This document shows positions 8,674-18,000 of a stretch of DNA of 57,475 nucleotides, piece by piece (within the stretch, counting starts at the first letter, position 1; every line of letters begins with the position of its first letter). The notes under the pieces are model-generated. The model ran no database searches, was not told the origin of the DNA, and saw nothing but the letters and a program-made list of their open reading frames with translations. The DNA comes from Chitinophagales bacterium (lineage in GTDB: Bacteria > Bacteroidota > Bacteroidia > Chitinophagales > UBA10324). The position numbers and the translations under genes are program-made. The stretch lies in NCBI GenBank assembly GCA_025056305.1, contig JANWWJ010000025.1, positions 1 through 57,475 of the forward strand, written 5' to 3'.

Positions 8674-10485
8674 TTAGTTTATTTGATCACCGCGAAGCAA
8701 CCGATACCGCTTCCGCGCTTCTACGGTATAAATGCTGCCTTTATAACGTATAAGTAATTGCTTGTATAATTCCATGGCCTTCTGAGGTTTCTGGAGGTAC
8801 AGCTCATAAACCTCGGCCAAGCGGAATAAGGCATCATCAGCTAATAAATCATAAGAATAGTATTCATCGATACGCTGAAAAGCTTCGGCTGCTTGCGGAT
8901 AAGCCCGTTGAGCCAGATAGATTTTTCCTTTTTCCATCCACACATCGTCCACCAGACTGTGCTGAGGATATAGGAACAACAGGCTGTCCAATACCTGCAA
9001 GGCTTCATTATAGCGGCGCTGAAAAGCAAGCAAATCAGCTCGGGCAAAAAGTTTCATCGGTTGAGTAGTGGTATCTAAACCGAGATTGTCCGTGATCAGA
9101 ATAGACAAGGCCAAAGCATCGTTAGCCACCAGCTCACTGGTAGAACTTTTGAGCACATTGAGCTGTGCCTGGGCCCATTCGAAATCGCCCATATAAAAGC
9201 TCAGGCGAGCATTTTTGTACCTTGCCTCTTCCCCCAGCGGTTCATCTTTAAATTCTTTATCAACCTGGCCATAAAGAATCATAGCTTCCCAAGGCTCATT
9301 TTGAATGAGCCAACAATCCCCCAGATCCAATTTTATGGCGCCGATGAGTTTTCGATCCGAGGTGGGAATGCGCAGAGCTTCCTCCAGCAGCGCTATTGCT
9401 GTATCGGTTTGATGCAGGAATTTCAATTGAAACAAGGCATAGTCGCGTAGCACATTTAAGGTGCGGTTGTTTTTTCCGAATTCCTCAAGATACTGCCTGT
9501 AGCGATTGGCCAAACGCAATAGCTCTTCCCGCGTTGGCGCTGCAGCCACCGTCAAGCGCATGCGTTCGGTTTCCAATTCGGCGGCATGCGCCTCTGCATA
9601 ATAAGGACTTGACTTTCCTTTTTCCATAATCAGGTACCGATAGGCCTGAATGGCTATGGAGTACGCACCTTCTTCAGTTGCTGAGCGGGCAAACTGCATG
9701 ATGCGGTTGCCATCCTCGCGGTTGCGGCGATCCAACGCTTTCACCTGCTCGAAGGCAGCATCGAATTGTCGGAGCTGGACAAAATACCAGATTAATAAAC
9801 TGCTCAACAACTCGTTGCCGGGATATTTCTGAATGCGTCGATACAATTCAGCCTGAAAAGTGCGAGAAAAAGATTCGCTTTCCAGCAAAGGCTGAAGCTG
9901 ACCTTGCACGTACTCCAGACGCGAGGGATTGAAAGCTAAAATATCCAGGTAAGCGGCGACGGCAGCCGCTACATTCCCTTGCTTGCGGTACAAAGTGGCC
10001 AGTTCAGGTAGAAACAAATCAGAATGATCGGCGTGAAACACTTTACGCCCTTGTTCATAGGTGCGCAGGGCATAATCGTTCAGGCCTGCGCTTTGAAAAC
10101 GGGTAGCCAACCGGTTGATCTGTTGCATGTTGGGAGAGATGCGCTGAATGGCTTCTTCAAACTGTTCCACTGCATTCTTTTCCTGCTCGCGCAGCCGATA
10201 AAGCAAGCCAAGATCCACATGATAGGAGAGCTCTTGAGGATAGCTTTTCAATTGCTTTTTGATGACCCGCTCGGCTTCGTTATACTGCTTCAGTTCTTGC
10301 AAACATTTAACATAGTTTTGATAATAGACCTGATTGGAGGGCTGCTTGCTCCATAATTTCTCATATAGAATCACCGCTTTATCGAATTCACCATTACGGA
10401 AATATTGCTCTGCCAGTTGAAACTCGGTTTGCGCTGCTACAACTGTCGACAGCAGCAGCAATAATGAAAACCATATTCTCCTCAT
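8674..10485 (-). CDS. Exported tetratricopeptide-repeat protein
   Basis: A 603-residue protein with a signal peptide (MRRIWFSLLLLLSTVVAAQ) followed almost entirely by TPR-type helical pairs, for example AEQYFRNGEFDKAVILYEKL at the N-terminus and AMELYKQLLIRYKGSIY at the C-terminus. TPR proteins act as protein-protein scaffolds; this one is predicted periplasmic, with no lipobox and no catalytic motif. The start at 10485 is chosen because it opens the signal peptide; the frame extends to 10632 but would overlap vanZ. It is 34 nt after vanZ and 13 nt before the secreted hydrolase B gene. Its specific partner is unknown. Confidence 0.85.
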   Translation of the reverse strand: MRRIWFSLLLLLSTVVAAQTEFQLAEQYFRNGEFDKAVILYEKLWSKQPSNQVYYQNYVKCLQELKQYNEAERVIKKQLKSYPQELSYHVDLGLLYRLREQEKNAVEQFEEAIQRISPNMQQINRLATRFQSAGLNDYALRTYEQGRKVFHADHSDLFLPELATLYRKQGNVAAAVAAYLDILAFNPSRLEYVQGQLQPLLESESFSRTFQAELYRRIQKYPGNELLSSLLIWYFVQLRQFDAAFEQVKALDRRNREDGNRIMQFARSATEEGAYSIAIQAYRYLIMEKGKSSPYYAEAHAAELETERMRLTVAAAPTREELLRLANRYRQYLEEFGKNNRTLNVLRDYALFQLKFLHQTDTAIALLEEALRIPTSDRKLIGAIKLDLGDCWLIQNEPWEAMILYGQVDKEFKDEPLGEEARYKNARLSFYMGDFEWAQAQLNVLKSSTSELVANDALALSILITDNLGLDTTTQPMKLFARADLLAFQRRYNEALQVLDSLLFLYPQHSLVDDVWMEKGKIYLAQRAYPQAAEAFQRIDEYYSYDLLADDALFRLAEVYELYLQKPQKAMELYKQLLIRYKGSIYTVEARKRYRLLRGDQIN

Positions 10486-10519
10486 ACCATCTAAACGCCT
10501 GACGATGAGCAAAATTACA

Positions 10520-10933
10520 TTAGGTGCCTGGGGGGTGCCTGAGTTCCGCTCTGACTGATTCAGAAGTTTTCCAAAACAGCCCATAACCCAAAGCTGCTCC
10601 CACCACATTGGCCAACATGTCAAGCAATTCATGCGTACGGTACAGGGTGAGGACAGGTTGCAAGATTTCGATCACCAGCCCAATAAAGGCACAGAAGGCC
10701 ACACGCAGCCATGCTTGGTTTGCCTCTATGTGTGCTCTCCGGCATTTGCGGTAACCCCACAGCAATAAAAACGACATGGTGCCATACATGAACAGATGAA
10801 TCAACTTGTCTAAAAAAAGTTGCTCAAACAAGCCCGGTTTGGGCCAGCCTTTAAGCGGCGAAAAACTCAAATAGACCACCCATGCTACCCACACCGTAAA
10901 CGGCAGGTAATACCTAAAACCAGTCCACCGCAT
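10520..10933 (-). CDS. VanZ-like family membrane protein
   Basis: A 137-residue membrane protein with about four hydrophobic helices. The VanZ-like signature residues are visible: LSFSPLKGWPKP near the N-terminus, DKLIHLFMYGTMSFLLLWGY, and a final IGLVIEILQPVLT ... ELLDMLANVVGAALGYG. The family is named after VanZ, which confers low-level teicoplanin resistance, but chromosomal relatives such as this have no established role. The ATG shares one base with the gcvH stop (TGATG), so the two genes are translationally coupled. A gcvH-vanZ pair near sprA is, as I recall it, typical of Bacteroidota. Confidence 0.88.
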   Translation of the reverse strand: MRWTGFRYYLPFTVWVAWVVYLSFSPLKGWPKPGLFEQLFLDKLIHLFMYGTMSFLLLWGYRKCRRAHIEANQAWLRVAFCAFIGLVIEILQPVLTLYRTHELLDMLANVVGAALGYGLFWKTSESVRAELRHPPGT

Positions 10934-11313
10934 CAGGCACCGATTAAGGCACGATATTCAGCAGCCGACAATAAACCATCCTTCTGCATCGGATCAAGTA
11001 TTTTAATTTTTATCATCCATCCTCTTCCATAAGGATCTTGATTAACCCACTCCGGATGTTCGGCCAGGTCCGGATTAACTGCTACGATGGTGCCGGCTAC
11101 AGGCAAAAACAAATCAGACACGGTTTTGACTGCCTCTACCGTACCAAATACCTGCTCTTTTTCAAGGGTTTGCCCTACGGTAGGAATATCCACATAAACA
11201 ATATCACCCAGTTCGCGTTGAGCAAAATCGGTAATACCCACATAGGCCTCCTGACCTTCAAAACGAATCCACTCATGGTCTTTGGTGTAGCGAATATCTT
11301 CCGGAAATGTCAT
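10933..11313 (-). CDS. gcvH: Glycine cleavage system H protein
   Basis: Lipoyl carrier of the glycine cleavage system; it shuttles the methylamine group from P to T protein. 126 residues, start at 11313 giving MTFPEDIRYTKDHEWIRFEG, the family's usual N-terminus. The lipoylated lysine is K63 in GTVEAVKTVSDLF. A GTG two codons upstream (11319) is possible but less likely. It lies 33 nt after the small membrane gene and overlaps vanZ by 1 nt. gcvP and gcvT are not in the window. Confidence 0.96.
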   Translation of the reverse strand: MTFPEDIRYTKDHEWIRFEGQEAYVGITDFAQRELGDIVYVDIPTVGQTLEKEQVFGTVEAVKTVSDLFLPVAGTIVAVNPDLAEHPEWVNQDPYGRGWMIKIKILDPMQKDGLLSAAEYRALIGA

Positions 11314-11346
11314 GCGCACAGATTTGGGCCAAACCTAAAAGAATTT

Positions 11347-11565
11347 TTATTGCCATTCGCTTTTACCCGCCGCGCGAGCCTCAGGCACCAGCGGCTTTTG
11401 CGAGTTAGGTTTCGAGAACAGCCGGCGAAGGGCTGCCGCCACTAAGCCCGTGCCTATCCCGATAAGCAGGTAGGGATAAAAGCTTTGGGTCAGCAACCCG
11501 AACACGATACCTACCAAGCCACCGGCGCAAAAAAGTACCAACGGATGCAACCAAACCTTACTCAT
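11347..11565 (-). CDS. Small membrane protein, unknown function
   Basis: A 72-residue protein not recognised. Two hydrophobic segments (HPLVLFCAGGLVGIVFGLL and YLLIGIGTGLVAAAL) are joined by a short loop and followed by a basic, proline-containing tail ending GKSEWQ. It is supported by position: same strand as gcvH, 33 nt upstream of it, and preceded by a perfect TAnnTTTG box whose last base is only 4 nt before its ATG. It would be the first gene of the long minus-strand run. Because the start codon is so close to the box, its mRNA may be leaderless. Confidence 0.7.
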   Translation of the reverse strand: MSKVWLHPLVLFCAGGLVGIVFGLLTQSFYPYLLIGIGTGLVAAALRRLFSKPNSQKPLVPEARAAGKSEWQ

Positions 11566-11569
11566 GCGC

Positions 11570-11577
11570 CAAAGGTA
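11570..11577 (-). promoter_or_regulatory. Bacteroidota-type -7 promoter box (TACCTTTG)
   Basis: Perfect match to TAnnTTTG on the minus strand, ending 4 nt before the ATG at 11565. A TTG (11597-11595) lies 17 bp upstream of it as a possible weak -33 element. Probably drives the small membrane protein-gcvH-vanZ run. Confidence 0.6.
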
Positions 11578-11625
11578 CGGAGCGGGCCTTCAGGCAAGCG
11601 ATATTTGCGGCAAGGTACACTGCCC

Positions 11626-12033
11626 ATGCGCACCACCATCATCCGACGTGCACATTTCAATGCAGCTCATCGCGTTTATCGCAAAGACTGGTCCGATGAA
11701 AAAAACCGTGAAGTGTTCGGTCCTTGCAGCAATCCACGCTACCACGGCCACAATTATAGCCTTGAAGTGCAAGTTACCGGCCTGGTAGACCCCACTACCG
11801 GCTACGTCATGGACCTGCGCGACCTCAAGCAGATAATTGAAGAGCAGGTTATCCGGCCTTTTGACCACCGTAACCTCAATTTAGATACCGAGGAATTCCG
11901 TGACCTGAACCCCACGGCCGAAAACATTGCTCGTGTTATTTATGAAAAAATTCGTAAGGTATTACCTCACCATCTGGACCTGCGCATCCGGCTGATGGAA
12001 ACGGAAAATAATCTTGTGGAATATCCGGCCTGA
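11626..12033 (+). CDS. queD: 6-carboxytetrahydropterin synthase / 6-pyruvoyl-tetrahydropterin synthase family
   Basis: A T-fold zinc enzyme. Bacterial members usually convert dihydroneopterin triphosphate to 6-carboxytetrahydropterin for queuosine/7-deazapurine synthesis; close relatives make 6-pyruvoyl-tetrahydropterin. 135 residues. Zinc ligands are H15 (FNAAHRV), H40 and H42 (RYHGHNY); C34 is the candidate catalytic Cys, and H81 in FDHRNLN and the ETENNLVEY segment complete the active site. The start at 11626 gives MRTTIIRRAHFNAAHRV; the frame opens upstream but without homology. It is the only plus-strand gene between sprA and the gcvH run, convergent with sprA (7-nt gap). A 7/8 promoter box (GATATTTG, 11600-11607) lies upstream. 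QueD against PTPS specificity cannot be settled here. Confidence 0.88.
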   Translation: MRTTIIRRAHFNAAHRVYRKDWSDEKNREVFGPCSNPRYHGHNYSLEVQVTGLVDPTTGYVMDLRDLKQIIEEQVIRPFDHRNLNLDTEEFRDLNPTAENIARVIYEKIRKVLPHHLDLRIRLMETENNLVEYPA

Positions 12034-12040
12034 TCCCCGC

Positions 12041-15000
12041 TTACTGGCCTAATGAAAACCGTAGGGTGACGCCCCCCGCCGTGTAGCGGATGGGATAAGA
12101 TGCAGAAATACGTGGATTGGTGATGCGTTTGTCAAAAAAGACGCGCACGTTGAGACGGTTGTTTACGGTGTAATCGGCAGAAGGAGATATGGTGATGGTC
12201 TGCACGCCTGCGGTAGGCTGTGAAGCCACGGGCTCATCAAGCCGCTGGCTATAGGTGACGTTGTCGGTTACCGATGTGTTGAACTGAAAATTCACATCGT
12301 TTTTCAGGAACTTACGCTTGCCGTCTACCTTCCAGGGTAACGGAACGTTGCGGAACTTATAACCCACACTCAGACTGATTTCTTCATTGCGGCTTTCGGC
12401 CAATTGAAAGTCGAGAAAGCTGAAAGTAAGATTGCGAGATTTTTTGTATTCAATTTTTGTGCTTAATGAATTTTTCCACGTCATGTCTATGCCGATAAGC
12501 GGGCTGAATTGTTCGGAGATGGTAACGGCAGGAATGTTGTAAAACGGAACGAAGTTCAACGAGTTGGGATCAATATAAGAAGGCAACATGAGGTCGGCGG
12601 CTGGATCTCCTTCAAACAACAACGACTGGGCAAAAGACGATATGGCCAGCGTACTGGTGTAGCCATGCGAGATGTTCACGTTATTCCAAATTTTCTTTGC
12701 CCATGGCAACTTGGTTAAGCCATTGTAAGTAATGCGCCAGTTGGGTCTGGGCAATTCATCAAACGGCAGGCCCAGCCCGATGCGTCGGGGATCTTTGCCC
12801 GAATAGGCTGCCAGAAATGCAGGCAACAATACATCCGGAGCATAGGGACCATAGCCTTTATAGTAGATTCCCTGCACGGTGTCCGTACCAAAAGGCTCAA
12901 AATTGGAATAGGGGTTGATGGCTGTAAGCCGCTCGGAGATGATTTGGCGATAATTCTGAAAATCTAAGAATGTTTGTGAAAACTTATTAGGCCTAACCCG
13001 AACAAAGGTGGTTTTTATCGGCAAATACGACATAGTAAAGGTGCCTGACTCCAAACGGCTGAGGTGAGCAAAACCTCCACCTGCATTGGGTACCTTGAAA
13101 TACTCCGACAGGTTGTTGCCGCGCGTCTTGTTGAAGTTGATATCAACCAGCACATCTTTGAACGGCTCTGCCGTCACTTTCATGGTCAGCTGGCGTTGAC
13201 GGGTTTGCAGAAATTGATAATTCAGGGCGGTATCGGTGGAAATCCATCCGCGTTGGGCTGCACGGTTCAACCAGTTGCTGTCGGGTTGATAGCCGAAAGC
13301 GAAGGGCCAGCCCGGGGCACTCAAAGTCAGATCTTGCCCCACAAACCGAGGTTGCGGCAAAAAGCCCGGCAACACCGTCGTTCGGTTATCGCTAAAGCTT
13401 ATATTAAATTTTTTCACCATCATGACCAGCCGAAACACCACTTTTTCATTTCCTACCGGTTTTTCGGACGGCTTTTTGGCCGAACCCGCCCCCTGACCTT
13501 TCTTCTCTTCCTGACCGGCGGCTTCCTTGCCTCGCTCGCCTTTACCGGTTTCGGCACGTGGTTTCTGCTGCGTTGCCTGTGTGTCGTATCGTTTTAGGAA
13601 CTTGGATTTGGCGTAAAGGTTCCGGAAGTTAAAATCACCGTTGACCGAAATGTTCTGACTGTTATTGATCGTATGGCCTAAGGTGGTAATCGTCATTTTT
13701 TGAGTAACCGGGTCAATGACCATAGGGCCGGTAAGCCAACCAAACGTACTGCCATAGCGCGCTGTAGTCTGAGTCCAATCCAACAAGGGGATTTTATTCA
13801 ACGGCAGCGTGTAGGCAGCATTGGCGGCATGCGTGTAGTTGGTCGTACGGCCGAAACGCCTGATGTTATGCCAGACGGAATCTTTTTTTTCCGGCGTATC
13901 CAATCGGCCCGGTGGCTCGTCGATGCGGGTGCGTGTGGTGGCATTGAAATCCAAATTCAGCCCCTTGCTGAATTCGTACTTAAAGCCCCCAAAACGATCC
14001 CAGGTCCAAAACTTATTGTAGGTGGGAATTATGGTTTCTGTTTCATCCAAGGGCCGCAGCTTCAATTCTCCGAACTGGCGGTCCATAGTGGTACGGAAAT
14101 TCAGATTGGTAGGAAGAAAGTTGATGTTAAAGTCGCGGATGATTTTAAGATATTTCGCTTTGGCCGGAATGGCCTTTTGCAATGGGGAAAGAAAACGGGC
14201 CTTACCCGGAAACTGATACCCCAGCTCGGCCCTGTGATTGCGCAATAAATTCGAAGCGATGATGGGTGTTCGGCTGAAGTTTCGCGTATAGGCATAAGTG
14301 AAATTCCAGTTTTGCGGTGAATAGACCTTTTGCTTAGCGCCCTTGGTCTGCGGCTGAAGCCGAACATTGGTAAAGTTGATGCTGCCGATGGAAGAGTATG
14401 TCTGTGCTGCCTTGCGGGCTTCACTGCGCTGCTGGCCATCACTGATGAGGCGCAGCTTATCTGCCAGTAAAATGTCTTGATCGTAGGGATCGTACTGAGG
14501 TGTGCTGATGGACTTAGAGATGCCCGCATAGAAGGGCAATTTCAGTCCTATTTTTTCAGGGGCAAGTTTGCCCAGCTCAATAGTTGTGCCCAAATCATAG
14601 GCCACGAAGTTGTCGCGGTATCGTTCGTTAAGTTTTTGCTGCAGTTGTCCAAAGCCGATGGAATGATAGGAAGTGGCCAAAGCGATGTTTCCGAGGTCGG
14701 CCAGTTGAATTTCAGCTCGGGCCAATGCAGCATTGCCACCTTGCTCGTTGAAGCCGGTAAGGCGAAATTCATCGAACCACACCTCAGCGCATTTGGGCTG
14801 CCCGTCATCGTCAACGGAACCTCCTTTGGGATTACGCACCCCCAGCATGGCTGTAACCACATTTCCCAGATCGGGATTGCCCATCACGGTAACGCGGCCC
14901 CCGTTGGCCAGATCCACAGTAAAAGGCTGATTGACCGGCCATGCCTGCTGATTGCGCGTGCTCTTGATGGCAACCAACTCGCGCAGAACGATGTGTATTT

Positions 15001-18000
15001 GGTTTTCGTCCGGCCAAACCTTGCGTTGTTCGGTCGGACTGTTGGGATTGTAATAGCCAGGCGGCGTGATCACCAGCGGAATGGCATATTCATAATAATT
15101 ATTTGTAAAGTCAGAACCCAGGCGTACAAAAGCCCAGATGTCGCCGTAATTGAGCGTGCCCTGCCCTTCCACCGCTTCGGCATGCACAAAAACCTTTGCG
15201 TTGTGATATTGCCTAAGGTCCAAATTGATGTTCTTGTACACGGCTCGGGCATCCCCATCGCGAAGGTTACAGACCTGCAGAGCCAGCGATTGCTCGTTTT
15301 GAAACTGTGTGCCCAGCTGGCCGACAATCTGCTCGCGCAATATGCCAGGCGGCATGACGTAGTTGATGGGTTCGCGCGTCGAATTTTCTTCCAAGCTTAC
15401 GCTGGTAACGTTAAAGGTGGTTACATTGCTGTTATCGGTAGGCAGGTACTCACCTGGCGATTCCAATGAATACAAATATTTACGCCATTGATTGCGCACC
15501 AGCTCCATTCGGGCAAAACGCAGAATGACTGTCGTATCAAAATCCGTTAGATACATGCGCACAAACCGGATGGACTTGAAGTCCTGAATACTGCCCACCT
15601 TGGTGGAAAATTCGCTGACAGGAATTTTGAGCTGTATCCATCGGGCGATGCCTGGGCTGAAGCCATTGCGGTCGGGGGGCACTTGATATTCCCGCACATC
15701 GGTTACAAAACGGTCACCAACCACCATGTTGGGACGCAAGCGCACGTGATATTGGAAAAACTCTTCATTCTCGGTAATGGTGTTGTCGCGGTTTAAATCT
15801 TCGGATTCCGGAGCATTAGTAGCTGCCTGCGAGATGACAGCCGTAGCCGCTGAAATCGGCGAATTGCCTTCGGGATTGTTGTAGCGGCTGTAACGGTCCA
15901 GAATGCCTACGTTAGGTCCAAAGCTGCCGTCGTCGTAATAACGGTAATCGTCAGCAGCAGGGTCGGCGAATGCAGCTTGATAGACCGGAGAGTTGACCCC
16001 ATAGATTTTAGCCAAGGCGTTGAGATAGGAGCCGTAAACGACTTGTTCACTGGAGGTACCGGGTGCAGCCGTCTGGCTGCGCACACCATCATAACCCACA
16101 TCTTGCCACTGACGGGCATTGGGATCTGTATCGAAAGCATTGGTGACGGGGGGAATTTTAGGAGAAAAGCCCCATGCTGTACGATTCAAAATCGTCGTAT
16201 CGCCACTGGGCGAAAGTCCGTTTTCATAGAAAAATTTTGAATCTTTCAAAACATCCTCCGAAACATTTCCGAGGTCTATGTATAAGCTTCCCCCGCTGCT
16301 GTTTTGATCGTACAGGAAGGGATCTAACAACCACAGTTGAATGTATTCGATGTTGGCTTGTTCGAAATCCGTCTGGTCAAGGCTGCGCTGAATACCGGCC
16401 CACCGCTTGCGCAAGTTGGCTGACGCGCTGGTATCGAAACCGATGGATCCGTCGGCTAACACAATCAGGCCCGCGGTGTCGAAATTGTAGGGGCCGCGCT
16501 TACGGGGTTCATAACGCAGATCAAAAGTGTTTTCGCGCTGATCAAAGGGGGTATTTGTAAGGTCTTTTTCAGGGAAAATCTCCGTCTGCAGCACTTCACG
16601 CGAGTAAAAGTTGCTTTGCTGTGCCGAATTGTTGCGAATGCCATCAGGGGCCTGGTTGCTCCAAAAGAAGGGATCAATCTGGTACCAGCTGAGTTTAGCA
16701 CGGTTGAACCCGTACGACCAATCGTTGACACGTGAGGCCTCGGGAAATCGGGATACCTGTGGTGTACTGGCCAGCTTCCAACTGATAAATGGAAAACGCA
16801 GGTCGTAGGAGGTCTGTGTGCCTTCAAAATCATCGATGTAAATCGTACCTTCCTCTCCGATCACCCGTGAATGGCCGGGATCCAATCGCGCCGTTTCAGC
16901 CGTGATATTTATGGATGAACTGCCAGTGGTTTCGATTAACGGCAAGGCATTGATCCAGCGTGTGAGAATAGGAAGTTCGCGCTGATACGTCCCGTCCAAT
17001 CCATAGATCGCATTGCTGATAGGATCGTAACCGGCATTGAGCTTGTTGGTATAAGGGCGCTCCCATAATTTCAAGAAGGTACCTCCCAACATGAGGTTGC
17101 GATTGATGTAATAATCCAGGCGCGTGCCAAACAGGGTTTGTGTTTGGAAGCTGAACAAGTCGGTATTTTCAAAAGAAACATTGATGGGGATGCCTGAATT
17201 CAACAAACTCTGATTGAGGATGCGTACGCGACCCAAGTTGTAGTCAACGGTATAGTCCACATTTTCGGTCAGCTTTTGCCCGCCGGCAGTCACCACTACC
17301 GAGCCTTGAGGCACATTGAAGGCGCCCAAAAAAATCTCATTGCTGCTGCGCGACTTATAGGTGCCTTTGAGCACATAGCGGTTATACTGCGGAAACTGTT
17401 CTGCCACGGTCTTTGTGGAATCGTACAATTGCTGATATACATAAGGATCTGCTTCCAGAGGGTTGGAAAATTTGTTGCGCAGGTCTTTACCGAAAGGTTG
17501 AACTACTGGGAAAATGACTTTGCCGTTGGCAGGGATGATGGTCAGGTTCGGAACAAAGTCAAACACGCCATCGGGCTGTGGATCCTGATTGTTGTTGAGG
17601 CGATCCAAGCCCAACACACTGATGAGTGGCGTACCGCTCAGCTCCGCAGCAGGCAGATATCTTTTTTCTCCACCGCCCGGATCTAAATAGTAGATGTCCA
17701 GATAAAAATCTTCTTGATTAATTTGAAAAGCCCCAAGCGAGTACACATTTTTCATCATCAAATTCCAGATCGGCAGCTTGGGCCGCGTGCTGGTGCCCTT
17801 AAGCATTTTCACGAACAACACCTTGGCGGAGTCAGGGTCAGGCGTGATGTCGGTGCTGAACTCACCTACCTGATATACTTTTCCGTTCACCGTGTATTGA
17901 TAGGCCACCGCCAAAACCTCATCAGGCTGCAGTTGCTGATTGAGCAAGATGTAGCCGAGGCGCGGTTCCAGTGTGTACTCATTGGGTGCTAATTTTCTTG

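Noticed and set aside
13064-13597. 177-codon plus-strand open frame inside sprA
   Set aside because: Shadow of sprA; its hydrophobic end arises from the Lys/Glu/Gly low-complexity insert read backwards.
14477-15469. 330-codon plus-strand open frame inside sprA
   Set aside because: It is antisense to a well-supported part of sprA, has no family resemblance, and its codon pattern follows from the complementary gene.
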